Positions 1 to 11,289 of a stretch of DNA of 64,000 nt are shown here, piece after piece. The notes beneath the pieces are model-generated. The model worked only from the letters and a program-made list of their open reading frames with translations. It ran no database searches and was not told the origin of the DNA. Source of the DNA: Aphis gossypii (Eukaryota; Arthropoda; Insecta; Hemiptera; Aphididae). How positions within the stretch are numbered: the stretch's first letter is position 1; every line of letters begins with the position of its first letter. The stretch lies in assembly GCF_020184175.1 (NCBI RefSeq), contig NC_065531.1:44847213-44911212 (forward strand), in the 5' to 3' direction. Made by a program: the position numbers and the translations under genes.

Positions 1-2222
1 CGTGGCGAAGAGTAGTTTCAAGCCTGTCTACTGAGTGTCTAGTCATAGCACCTGTAGCTATAATATTAAGCGTACCATGATATTATAATTAACACGTCAA
101 TTGAAATAAAGATAAGTTGTACACTGTAAAATAACAGCTGTTATTCATTTATATAATAATTATGTGTAGGTACATTCTAAGTTTGAAATTGCAGAATTCC
201 ACAAATAAGACTAAATAAATTATGTTCAATATTTGCTAGTTGGTGTGTAAATAATTATTAAATAATACTAATTCTGTCTGTTTATCCTTTTGATATCTAA
301 ACATTTAATATTATTGTTTATTTTAGTATAATTCTACTATACTCGACACTTTTTTAATTTTTCTTTCCGGATCTTACAATGGTTTTCCGCCGAAACACAG
401 TACAAATAGAAATCGGCAATAAAATTCATAATTTATAAGGTATAGCGGTTTGAAGTTTGTACCACCTTAAGATAAGTCACTTTTTACGTTAGTTTAATCT
501 ACACTTGTGACTTGGCACTCACACAGCTGACTTCAAAGAAAAATCCTAACTCAATAGTACCTAGATGGACCATGTGTCGAGCCCGCAACCAAAAGCTTTA
601 TACATAAGCGTGCAGCGTGAGTAGATCCTCAGAGGAAACAATACTGCAGTGCCAGTAGCTTGGGGTTCCATGAGCCCCTCCTGAAATTTTTCCAACTATG
701 GTCTTGAGATGACACAACGAACTTTGAAATTAGGTAACCTTCACTCAAAATCATGGATATGTTTTTATTAAACGATAATAGGTATAATAATACATTGATT
801 TTTACGATTATAGGTTTGTAAATAAAAAAATATCACAATCAACCGTTTTCAATACGTCATTTAAAAAAGAAAAGAAAATATAACAGTAACATTTTTCCGA
901 CGTTTGAATTGCGTTATCTGGTTTAAGGTTGGTGGTTTTACGGTATATACTTGGTATGTATTTGTCACTGTGTGCAGCCATTATGTTTTCAAAAAAACAA
1001 ACCGGTAACCGTTATTGAAGCTATTTTATTATTAAAAAAAAAAGGAGGTCAGCGCATTTCGGTGGTTGATCTTTGTCCATCGCCCTTTTGGTTAGGTTAA
1101 CCTCGGACAGGATAGTGTAATTTTACTGTAGATATTCGATTTGAATGCAATATAATTGCATTCGATAAAAAAACGATTCTGAGCGGACGAGAAGATCTTT
1201 TTTATTTAATTTTATTCGTTTCAATGGTGATAAACAAAGCCGTAATTATTTTATATTACCTACATACTCGTGAAGTTGTACATTTTTTCTCCTTTAACCG
1301 CTTTTATATCGAGTATCATTTCGAAAATCGAAAATCGACCCTTCTAAAGTACCAGCTCAAGAACATTATACCTTTCAGAAAATATGCTACACTTGTACTT
1401 TTGAGCAAGTTTAGAGGGAGAAAAAGTTAGTGTTTACACTTTACAGAATAAAAAAGAAATAAACATCGTTATAAAACCAATACATTCTTTGCTCCGCTCA
1501 AAATCTAAAATCTAAAATTATATAAGTACTGTGAAAATGGGCATTCTAACACCGCATCCCATATATTGTATCCTTAGTTCTGTATCCGCTTATCCAGTAT
1601 TCACTAATCCCCACATCCTAAATCTCTATATTATAATTCCTAATCCTTCAGCCGCAGTCACTAACCCCAGCGCCTTCTGTCACAAATATTATTATTAGTT
1701 ATTATTTCAAATATTATTAGCATTTATCACAAATATTCACCGCCAACCACAGAGTTTTATAATCATATTTATTAAGATAAATAATACAAAATAATATTTC
1801 GGTTTAGAATCGAATCGAGTATGCAAGTCCTCTTTTGAACTCCCACCTCCACTCTAATCTATTAAACGTTATAGTCAAAATTGAAAATTGTTATACTTAG
1901 GGAAATTTCTCACTGGTGTTATACACAAAATAAAGTGCAAACACAAAAATCCAATTTATACTGATTCTTAATATGGTAGACATTAAGACATCAATGATCC
2001 ATTAACACGAAAATGTTTATAAAATCTATTTATGATAGATGGCAGTAGTATTTTCATTAGTAACACATCTCCATACATTTTCATAGTAGTTAGTAGCTAT
2101 CCTTTTGCTGGATACTGATAATATATATTGTAATTGATATTCCTCTTTAGCAACGACAAAAAAAAAAATTATAGAATAGACAGTCATTGGACATACAATT
2201 TAAAGTGTTTTATAACAAAATA
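1..2222. other. AT-rich intergenic spacer
   Basis: I see no recognisable gene here. The only structured element is a perfect inverted repeat at 1143-1163 (arms GAATGCAAT and ATTGCATTC, 3-base loop), followed by a stretch of repeat-like character up to about 1430. The 68-codon reading frame at 1224-1430 resembles no protein I know and has the composition expected of chance frames in AT-rich DNA. Confidence 0.5.
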
Positions 2223-2535
2223 AATCTCATAAACTATCGCACTGTTAATAAAATGACTCATTTATAATTCAAGAAATAATAACCTGGAATTTCAGTTTAG
2301 TACAAATTCTAATGATATTCCATGTATTCAACAAGTTTTCTATATATTTTAGTAATTACAGAGGATTTTGCTTAAGAGAAATAAAATTAATTAGACATGA
2401 TACTTAGCAGTATTTAGCTGAAGGATGGCCACTAACGCGTACGTTGTTAATTCTGATCCTAATGATATTCCAGGTTATTATTTTTTAAATAATAAACGGG
2501 TCATTTTATGAATAGAGCGATAGTTTATGGGATTT
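2223..2535. mobile_element. Non-autonomous inverted-repeat element (MITE-like)
   Basis: Positions 2223-2290 and 2467-2535 are long imperfect inverted copies. The shared core reads CATAAACTATCGC at the outer side and AATAATAACCTGGAAT at the inner side. The element is about 310 bp with a 176 bp centre and no coding capacity. The centre contains CTAATGATATTCCA near both inner arm ends. I could not identify a clean target-site duplication, so the superfamily is unknown. The arm pairing is read directly from the sequence. Confidence 0.65.
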
Positions 2536-2539
2536 TAGA

Positions 2540-4010
2540 TTCTGAATGAAGTGATAAATATATTAATTTTACAATTATGTGTGTTTGTTTTATGTCTGTT
2601 GTACAGCATAACTTGTTGAAATAATGCTTCAATTTCAAACTTCGGGGGTGGTTTCCTATGGCAAAGTGAATATCCTTGGTGCATCATAGAGGTTAAAAAT
2701 AAACTTTTTCCAAAAGTTTTCAAAAATAGTGATGGAAAAACTGGAATTCTTACTGAAAACCAGTATTCGACTAAATCGATTTTTTTATATGGCTGTAACG
2801 CAAAAACTAATCGCTGTAAATATTTGAAATATTCACCAATTGTTTAAATTAGTATTATTTATGTTCTATATACAGACATATAGTTAACTTGTCAAAATAT
2901 TTTGAATTTTTTTTTAGTTATTTATAGTTAAATTATAGACGACTGAAGTATTCTATTCTTCGGAAAATTTATTTTTGAAGTGTCTTATTATAGAGGACTT
3001 AAAATAATGTCGATTTAATATAACATTTATTGTGACTCTTGCAGTTATGGCGTCTGAAAAAAACATGAGGGGTGTGAAAAATGAACAAAATTTTTTTGGC
3101 AAGGACGGTATATCGGTTGCGGTTAATCGAAGAACGTCTAAACTGATCCTATGTCGTCAATGGCCGTTTAAAGCCAGGGACGACACAATGAATCAATGAT
3201 GGTTTACTTATATCTACTTTGTACATGAGATGCTTCATTTAACTGGTACGCTATTTACACGAGGTAAATAGGAGGTCTGCCGTACGGCTGAGTTGACGTC
3301 GATTACCGCGAGCGTCCTCGCAAGATCATTTAAATGATTCGGTTGTATATATACTTTACAAGGCTTCTCCTGTAGTAACAAGTGAGAGCTAGTTTTGAAC
3401 ACCGCGCTCTAGCGGAGACGTACTGTCATCATTGGCTTTCTCTACATTAATAATTATTGCAGATAGAGCCACGATTTAGAATAATATCTTAAATCGTGAG
3501 TAGAATACAATATTCTTACCAACTTGTCATGAAACAACTGGTAAATATAACCATGTAGTACTTATTGACTATTAAGTATAGTAGTTGGTAGTTGGTACTA
3601 TTATTTCTGTGGTACTACCATCTCTACCACTCCGTCCCTTCAACGTCGACTGCGTGTTCAGACAGCTACGGATAAAGTAAGGTGCATGCGCATCGATATC
3701 TATATAGTTACAATTTTATTTATTAATTTATTAGAATTTAATAAATTAATAATCCACAAACATTTTACCAACGGTATACTTGATCGTTCTCGAATCACGA
3801 CCTCGAGAGCCCTCCGACGATCAGGAGGAAGGTAATCACGCAAATTTAAAATAATAACCAATAACTTCTAATAACTAATAGCTTATAAATAAATATAAGG
3901 CATTCATTCAAGGCTTGTGTCCCTTGTGATTGCCTTACTTTTATTTAAACAACTATTCTACTCCCAATTCTATATTAATATCACAAATATATTTATATTT
4001 ATAACTTTAT
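2540..4010. other. Non-coding spacer
   Basis: No gene is recognised. There is a perfect hairpin at 3722-3750 (arms ATTAATTTATTA and its complement, loop GAATT). A polypyrimidine TTTTC-type simple repeat lies at about 4015-4042, just beyond this stretch. Confidence 0.4.
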
Positions 4011-4011
4011 A

Positions 4012-4042
<31 letters not shown>

Positions 4043-4059
4043 GCGTTATTACAATAGTT

Positions 4060-4615
4060 TAATGAAAACTGCAAGAGAACAACATAAAATAGAGAATGAA
4101 AATTCTTAGTGGTTATGGAAAGTAGAGTCGAAAATAAAAGAAAACTAATCCAGAAACAAAGAGAAGTTAAAAGAGTAATAAACTAATAACTAATAATAAG
4201 AAAAAAAGAGTGGGAAAAATGGATTGAAATGATGAAGGAGTCCTATAAAAACTTGAAATATTTTTTTGGAAAGCTAATGAAATAAGGAAACCATATTAAC
4301 CAAAAACCTCAATAATGAAAAATAAGAATAACGAACTAATAATTAATAAAAAATTCATTGTTGAAAACTTCAAAAAAGTTTTTTTTAAGAAATGCTGGAT
4401 CAACCAGAACAGAGAATCAAGAACAGGATAATACTGTTTACACAACGGTAGAATAATATCAATTTACACAAAGAAAGAAGAAACTAAAGAAGCTATAGAA
4501 GTACTAGAGAATAATATTGCTCCAGGTGAGAGCATGATAGAACTACGAGCATAGAAGTCGAACTATTAACACTGTTTAATGTTGTCTGAAAAGAAATTGT
4601 CAACAAAATTTATAC
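4060..4615 (+). pseudogene. Decayed non-LTR retrotransposon fragment (reverse transcriptase upstream region)
   Basis: The plus strand, read across frames, gives a patchwork protein typical of the segment between endonuclease and reverse transcriptase in jockey/I/CR1-type retrotransposons. Recognisable pieces are a WEKWIEMMKESYKNLKYFF-like stretch (about 4210-4270), a stretch like NKKFIVENFKKVFF (about 4345-4390), and EETKEAIEVLENNIAPGE (about 4475-4530). The last is the usual 'EAIKKLKNxKAPGPDGI' helix before the RT fingers. Stop codons and frameshifts interrupt it, and the catalytic RT motifs are absent, so it is dead. The clade assignment is uncertain; the retrotransposon origin is inferred from remembered family consensus, not from a search. 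Confidence 0.6.
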
Positions 4616-4962
4616 TTAGATAAATCGATGTATCAAACCCTCAATATTTTTTAAAACTAGGTAGGTATACAAAAATGTAATAAATAATAATCTCAATTTA
4701 TATAATTTTTTTTTTATTATATTATAACTATTTAAAAAACATGTATTATATTAGTATTGTTTAATCAGTAAGAAAAATTTAGCAAATTCAAATACCTGTA
4801 TCATATTATAATTAGTTAGAAAAATTAATTTTATTACAAGTATACAAAAAAATAAAAAATTGATTTAAATGTGTTTTTTACAATTAAAATTTATATACAT
4901 AGAGTACAGAACTAAAAATACTATAGTAAGTTATTTCAATTACAATTTTCTTAAAAAGCTGT

Positions 4963-6061
4963 TTATTTAAACTCCTCTAGAACTTCCATCTTTTGTCGTT
5001 TATACAGCCCATTTTGATTTGATTTTCTTTTATCACTATTTTGATTTTGATTAGACTAAAGATTTGTTGAATCTTTTATACTATTTGTATAGATGCGTTG
5101 AATTTTATTAATTTGTTTTAATTTTTGGGTACATTTTTCAGTTGATTGTCTTTTTGCTTAATGGATAAATTCATAACATTATGTTGTAGTCTTGTTAATC
5201 TTACCATTTTCTGATTATATATATATATATATTTTTTTATTACTTAAGTATTTGTAATTGTTCGAATGTAATACCCAGTAAAGAATTTCTACTGTAAGAA
5301 GATTAAGATTCTAACTCTGAATTTATATCATTGGATCAATTTAATATTTAATTAAGTATTAAACATCTTGTAAAATCTGAAAACATAGCCAACTTCAATA
5401 ATTACTTATGGGTAGTTCTTTTTTGGTAAAATTTTGAGAACTTGCTATATCCACGTTACTGTGTAAATATTATTTATTAAATCCCATTAAAAACTCTTTA
5501 TTCTCGAGATCATTAATTGTATTTTGATTGTTTGATACTTCTTCTACTGGTTTATCAGTTTTTAAATTTATTGATTTAATCACAGAACTTTGTACATTTT
5601 TTGAAAGAATTTTGGAAGAACTAGGTTTTTGAACACCTTCTTGTTCTAAGACGAAATACATTTTATTAGAAGCTTCTGGATTTTTTAAAATATCTTTATC
5701 TGAACTCTTTATTATCAATGGAGTTTTATTAAATATTTGTTTTGGCTTTTGCTTGAAAGTTTCACATACATTTGAATTCATAGTTGAATTAAGTATAATA
5801 GTATTAGTAGCTTCTTTATCTTTTAATATATTAGATGGTATATTTTTTTTAGTATTTTTGTTCTTAAGTTTTGGAGGTTCAGGAACTTTAAATATTGGCT
5901 CAAATTTAATTAAATCAATAGAAATTTCAGGATATTTTTTTACCTTTGATATTATATTATTTTTTATATCATTGACAGGGGTAATAGTCAATTCTTTTGA
6001 AATTGTTAAATGTAATGGAATTAGTGATTGTTCTTTCTGATTAAATACTGATTCAAATTTA
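4963..6061 (-). pseudogene. Degenerate Lys/Asn/Ser-rich protein gene fragment
   Basis: On the minus strand an open stretch runs from 6061 to the stop at 5470-5472. It is preceded by a good splice acceptor (TTTTCTAG, plus-strand bases 6062 onwards), so it looks like an internal exon. The protein is lysine-, asparagine- and serine-rich and has no domain I recognise; it includes KVPEPPKLKNKNTKK. Past the stop, coding character continues with further stops (SNVDIASSQNFTKKELPIS at about 5455-5400). Downstream there is a basic coiled-coil-like stretch (RLTRLQHNVMNLSIKQKDNQ, about 5200-5140) and a C-terminus ending KRQKMEVLEEFK at 4963-5000, reached only by one frameshift and one stop. The leucine-spaced basic helix recalls the C-terminal coiled coil of THAP-type proteins, but no THAP zinc finger is visible. 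I infer a pseudogene; an intact exon with unusual splicing is possible. Confidence 0.5.
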
Positions 6062-6069
6062 CTAGAAAA

Positions 6070-8240
6070 TTGTTAAAAAAAATAAAATTAAACAATCATA
6101 AATTACAATGAATCTATATAATTTTAAATAATTAAAATATATTTTTTACACAATGTACCTATTACCTATGTTTTTATTTATTTTGTAGAAAAATGATTAA
6201 ATTAATTATGAATATCAAACAGTACGAGTACATAATATGTACATACTAATTTAAACCTTTTGTTAAATATTATACATAGATATTAAAAAAATGATGAAGT
6301 GTCTAAATTATGTAAAATTAGGTAGATCATAGAACCGCGGGTATGCATTACATTCAATATAATGTTAGCACCCAGGACATATGCATAAAATAATTACAGA
6401 GGGTGTCAAATTTATATAATATTTATATTATACAATTTGATTGGTTTTTTTGATAATTTTACATGGTCGCAAATATTTTTTTGTGTTATTTTAATAGTAT
6501 AATTTTAGATTTATTTTCATTAACCATTTTAGATTTTGAGTATAGTGATGATAATGTATTAATTTTATAATTGTAGTATTTATTTATTTTTGGAGCAGGA
6601 ATGGTTTTCAATCTTCAACTTCTACATTTTTTATTCATACAAAAGTAGATATAGTTGGTACTTTGGTGGGTAAAATGAAAAAAAATTATATTACTTTTTT
6701 AAATAATTACAAAAAGTAAGACATTTTTGAAAAACAATAATTTTCACCAATTTTTTTTTACTAGATCGATTTTGTTATTTTATTGTGATTTTAAAACCAA
6801 TAAAAGATATAGTATATAATTTTCAAAATATTTTAACTCTGAATTATTTATTAACACTAAAAAAAAAAAAATAACATTTGTATTATGTTAATTTATAAAT
6901 ATTAACTATTATATTACATAATATTATCAGTATATAATTGTGAATTTTATTTTTTTGTATAAAGAAAAATTATGAACAAATGATGAGTACAAACCAGAAA
7001 ACATGTTATTGCAAAGACATATATCTTATAATATAGTTATATGTTGATGTATAAGATATAAATATTGAATGAGTCACTTAATAATTCTACTTTTCAAATT
7101 TTAAATTGAATATTAAGCCTGTTTTAATATTTTGTTTAATTTAATTTTCTAAAATTAATTATGGATGGAGGAAAGCTCATTGATGAAGAGGAAGAATTTA
7201 TTCTTACAATGTAAACATATAAAGCCATTTAGACACTTAAACGGTATATGTATATTGTATATAAATTAAATCTATACATACCAATGTGGACTATACTACT
7301 AATCTACCTATTATGTTTTTTTATTCATCATACCTATTAGTTATTTTTATAATAAATAAATCAATAAAGTTATTCATTACCTAATACTATTTTATTATAG
7401 TACCTTACTTTATATTGCGGTTCATTGTTTTTGAAGAACTTTGTGATATTTTTGAGATTGGACTAAATTTGACTTTTGAGTTATTTATATTTCTACGTAC
7501 CTATAAAAATAAATAAATAAATGTTGGACATAATTTATTATTCCTTTTATAATTTAGTTACTAGCTGATATCGCATGATGTTGTCTGTAACTAATTAAAT
7601 AATAATGCTAATAAATTTACTCTTAAAATTATATACAATATTACTATTATAATGATATTTACAAAGTATGTTCCTATGCGGTTTCAAAAAAAAAATCCAA
7701 CCAAGAAATGAAATTTTTTTCGATTTTTACCTTTTTAACCTCTTTGGAGATTGAATTTTGGAAAATCCTTCTTAAGCGGATCTCTAAATCATGAAACAAA
7801 ACTACCGACCAAATTCAGTGGTTTCAGTAAGACGATGATGAATTAGTCAGGACAAGTTATTTTATACATATACCTACCTACATCGTTTATGTTGTAATTG
7901 AATATGGTAGGTACTAAAGGTACTTCAAAGTGACATCACGGCGACACGGCTCCTCAATAGAGAAATAATACTAAGACTCGGTCTTTCAATCATATTTATT
8001 TTTATTTGATAAGAAAAAATAAATATGTCGACATGTCACATGTTTCCGTAATTAACGTTTAGCCCTAGAAGTACGAATGTACAATCATTTATACGCTTAA
8101 ATAACATTTAAATTAGTTATCTAGCGAACTAGAAAAATATACTATATAATATTTTTTTAATATAACTACTAATTAGTACCTAACTAGTAAACCATTAAAA
8201 AAAACATCAGTCTATTGTTTTAGTCATGGACACAATTAAT
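6070..8240. other. AT-rich non-coding spacer
   Basis: This is very AT-rich, with poly-A/T runs, and no frame looks coding. No inverted-repeat element with clear ends was seen. Confidence 0.45.
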
Positions 8241-8499
8241 TAAATTTGGCCTTTGCGATTGCGATACGTTTTCACCAACATTCAACATTTCAACAAAGTC
8301 GCGTTGCTGTTATTATTTATCGTAATCAAGGTGGATATATATATTATTACACAAGTAACGGCATAAGGGCTCACGGTGAGCAAAAACAAAGCGTTCGGCG
8401 ACCCAAGGAGTTCGGGTTTGCACGCTGCCACGCTGGCTACGGTGCCCACACTTTACAAAACGCCCGGTCCCGTGTTCTATGACGGAACGGGGACGCGCC

Positions 8500-8730
8500 C
8501 ACGCGCTATAGCGAATCACAGGCCAGAGTTTGCGTATCTTCAAGCGCTAACGAATCACAATCCACGGTGGGTATGGCTTCAAGCGCTTTAACGAATCACA
8601 GGTCACGGAGGGCGTAGTTACGACCGCAATAACCAATCACAAGACAAACGCGGGCGACTTCGGCGATTACACAGCGCCGTCGCCTATAAATACCAGTGCG
8701 GAGCACAAAAACAATCAGTATTCAGTCCTA
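8500..8730 (+). promoter_or_regulatory. Strong pol II promoter: four phased AATCACA/CCAAT-like boxes, TATA box, initiator
   Basis: A TATAAATA box lies at 8685-8692. An arthropod-type initiator TCAGT lies at 8715-8719, placing the start A about 32 bases after the first T of the TATA box; a second TCAGT is at 8722-8726. Upstream, the motif AATCACA occurs at 8514, 8553, 8594 and 8635, spaced 39, 41 and 41 bp. The first three are in a GCGCT...CGAATCACA context and the last is a true CCAATCAC box. The block is GC-rich against AT-rich surroundings. CCAAT-like arrays plus an ATTCA cap site recall replication-dependent histone promoters, but that is only a resemblance. No coding sequence follows: the first ATG after the start (8888) is followed at once by TAA. 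Confidence 0.6.
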
Positions 8731-8900
8731 CACTCCTACCTTACCGTAGCAAGACCTACCCAGGCAGACTTGCGCAGTTTAAATCGTACTGCAAAAAACG
8801 GCGAACTCCACAAGCGAACGCGCACAGCAACCAAAATACAGTCCATTGTCAAGGCACAGTACAAAAACAATTAATAAGTCGCATATTATGTAATATACCT
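8717..8900 (+). other. Possible non-coding transcript or orphaned 5' leader
   Basis: Downstream of the initiator there are about 170 bases without any ATG, of mixed composition rich in A and C (for example ACAGCAACCAAAATACAG). This is how a long 5' untranslated leader looks. After about 8880 the sequence falls back to AT-rich spacer. Either a promoter and leader were copied without their gene, or a non-coding RNA is made. No protein can be proposed. Confidence 0.3.
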
Positions 8901-9072
8901 ACCGTCCTAACCTACCTTATAACACCTACATTCATTAAAAATAATAAAAATTGAATTTAAATGTAATAATTTACTACTAACTGGTTTACCTATTCAAATT
9001 TAAACTAACACTATCAGCTTTAAAACATTGATTTACCTACTTAAAAAAATGAAAACTTAGTTTCGGTGGAGA

Positions 9073-9931
9073 ACGATTCCGCAAATTTTAATAGCCACTG
9101 CAGATATACATACACCATACACGACTCCGCAAATTTTATAAGTATGATTCCGCTTAGTTTTAAATGTAACATTGCCATTCCGAAAACAAAATATATATTA
9201 TTGTAAGGGCCGAGCCATACTTGAGTGATTTTGACACTCGGTAACGCGCGTTAAAATGACGCGTGGTACTCGAACGTACACGCGCGTTTTCTCACAGCGC
9301 GTCAAAGTCGCTCTAGTGGTTCTCGTATAATGAAATAACGAAAATCTCGATAGAACGTATAAAACTGTCGTTATTTGAAAAATAAAGAAAATGACTCTTG
9401 GAGAAACAGAACGCATTGAAACTATTATTAGAGCATATGATAAGTATAAATCTTGTAAATCCCAAGATCATTTATTATATTATTTATCATTTACTGACCA
9501 TACTTATCAAGGTGAATCATTATAATTCATATTACATATACTGATGATTGCAACATATACTGCAGCGGGTCAAACCTAGCAATCTCAACACAACTGATAC
9601 AAGAATCACTTAACATATTAACTCAGTGGTCATGTACTCATGTTACATATATTTTTAAAATTATTATACTCATTATTATTTTTAACTTCCATATTAAAAT
9701 TTTTATTAACATACATCATATATTTTATATATTATTATAACTTTTTTTGACTATATTAATTGCTAAAAAAATTACAATTTATAGTAACAAAAGTAATTAA
9801 TTGTATACTTGTATGGCAACGTTGCATTTAAAATCATGCGGAATCTTGTATATATAAAATTTGCGGAGTCGTGTATGTATATCAGTGGCTATTAAAATCT
9901 ACACGATTCCGCAAATTTTGCGGAATCGTGT
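9073..9931. mobile_element. Long-TIR DNA element with CGATTCCGCAAATTTT subrepeats
   Basis: The left arm (9073-9178) and right arm (about 9814-9913) are inverted copies over about 100 bp with small indels. Shared blocks include TTTTAATAGCCACTG, ATATACATACA, CGACTCCGCAAATTTTATA and TTTTAAATG. Within each arm the unit GATTCCGC(AAATTTT) recurs two or three times, as transposase-binding subterminal repeats often do. The right end finishes in a 31-base near-perfect palindrome (9901-9931). The interior holds a GC-richer segment (9205-9350) and one short reading frame, but no transposase domain that I recognise, so the element is non-autonomous. Superfamily and exact outer ends are undetermined. Confidence 0.65.
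9391..9534 (+). CDS. Small ORF inside the long-TIR element, unknown function
   Basis: An ATG at 9391 opens a 47-codon frame ending in TAA, starting MTLGETERIETIIRAYDKYK and continuing with Cys, Asp, His and Tyr residues. Its codon use is less AT-biased at the start than surrounding chance frames, and it sits centrally between the two inverted arms. The sequence CAAG|GTGAAT near its end could be a splice donor, so it might be the first exon of a degenerate transposase. No family is recognised. Being a chance frame is a real alternative. Confidence 0.25.
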
Positions 9932-10840
9932 TATAGCCGTGCACCTACGTAAAAATGTAAAATCGCAAAATTTAGAAGGATACAACTTCCAAAATAATGA
10001 TTTGCGTAAATGCTTTATTTGCACCATCGTTCTTAATTCGTTAAAATACAAATGTATCAGTATAAAAATCAAAAAAATCGCTTGGTAGCTAAACTACAAT
10101 ATTGTTCCCGTTACCTAACTTAATTTTTGGAACGTAGGTATTGTATCTAAGAAAATATTAGCTATATTAATTAGTTTCAATAAAAATAGTTAAAATACCT
10201 AATTAATTTATATTTTAAATGTAGGTACACTTACAGGCAACGATATCATCGATTGTTTCTGACTGTTTGTTGTATCTGTATGTTGAACCACTGTGGTGTG
10301 TAGTTGATTTTTGTTGGGCATGTTAATTTAAGTTATTAGGTACCGAATAAAAGAAAAACAATTATTATACAAATCTAAGATGTAAATGGACTGGATAAAA
10401 AAGACAAAAGGAATTAGTTGTTTTGATTGTCAACGAGACCGAGAACCATAAAAAAAGATATTTACCGAGAACAGTCACGGTAGAGAATCAGATGTCGATT
10501 GCTATTTGCTGAGAAAAATATAAAATATAAAAGCTTAAAAATCGTAATGATTTTATTAAAATTAAAGATATTTTACCCGTGTATTAAACATGGTTAGGTT
10601 ATAGACTATATGTTATAGTGATATAGACTATCTTAAACCATGACCCAAATCTGTGATTTTACAGTTTTACACTCAGTTATTTGTTTTTCATGTACATAAT
10701 ATATTATTTCTCTGGATTTCCGATTTTATTGGATTGATCATTTGATCGATTGTTTATTCGCTATCTATCACGGGTAACGGGTGGTAGCCAATCGAAATTC
10801 AAAGATTTTACAGGGTCCTTGGAGAGGAACGTTCTGAAAT

Positions 10841-11265
10841 AAACGGCCGAGACCGTTTTCGAATTTCGAGTCGAAGTTTCGAGTTTTGCAAATACTGTCC
10901 TTGCCATTATCAAATGCTATTGTTGAACGTGTATTTAGTGTGATGAATTCAGTTAAGTGTAAGTCGGGAAACCGTATGCAGGTTGATATGTTGGAAGCAA
11001 TTCTTAGAATTAGACTTCACCTTAATGTAAGTAATTTATTATTTCATTAAAATTGTTTATATTTAAGTTATGTTTTATTTAATTTTACTTTAAAATATGC
11101 TGTCAAGATTTTAAACCAACAGAAACAATGTATACTAAATTCACATCTGATATGTATGATTCACAAATGAAGATCTCAGATAGTGTCGATCCTGTGACAG
11201 CTTTCAATGAAGTGATGGATATTTTTGAAAGTGAAGATGCCCAGGAAATCCATTTATACGAATGA
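10841..11265 (+). pseudogene. hAT-type transposase C-terminal (dimerisation) fragment, spliced structure
   Basis: The frame from 10841 encodes ...VLQILSLPLSNAIVERVFSVMNS... followed by a helix ending MLEAILRIRLHLN. This is the hallmark hAT-family C-terminal dimerisation region (LPxSNAxxERxFSxM then a short basic stretch and ML..LLxIR). It ends at 11028 on a good donor (AAT|GTAAGT). After a short AT-rich intron a second exon (from about 11107) reads DFKPTETMYTKFTSDMYDSQ and continues acidic to a TGA at 11263-11265. This matches the hAT tail in which a helix with 'FTSxMY' follows the IR motif. A TGA at 10835-10837 blocks the frame upstream, and the BED finger and catalytic domain are missing. 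Either a truncated copy or a small domesticated remnant; the exact acceptor for exon 2 is unresolved. Confidence 0.7.
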
Positions 11266-11289
11266 AATTAAGAAATTTATAGCATGCAT

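Noticed and set aside
5753..6040. 95-codon plus-strand hydrophobic frame
   Set aside because: It is the antisense shadow of the minus-strand coding-like exon 5470-6061; Lys/Asn-rich codons read backwards give Phe/Leu/Ile-rich peptides.
8246..8591. Three overlapping frames across the GC-rich 8.3-8.6 kb block
   Set aside because: They cross the phased AATCACA boxes of the promoter-like block; no protein family is recognisable and all three are open only because the block is GC-rich.
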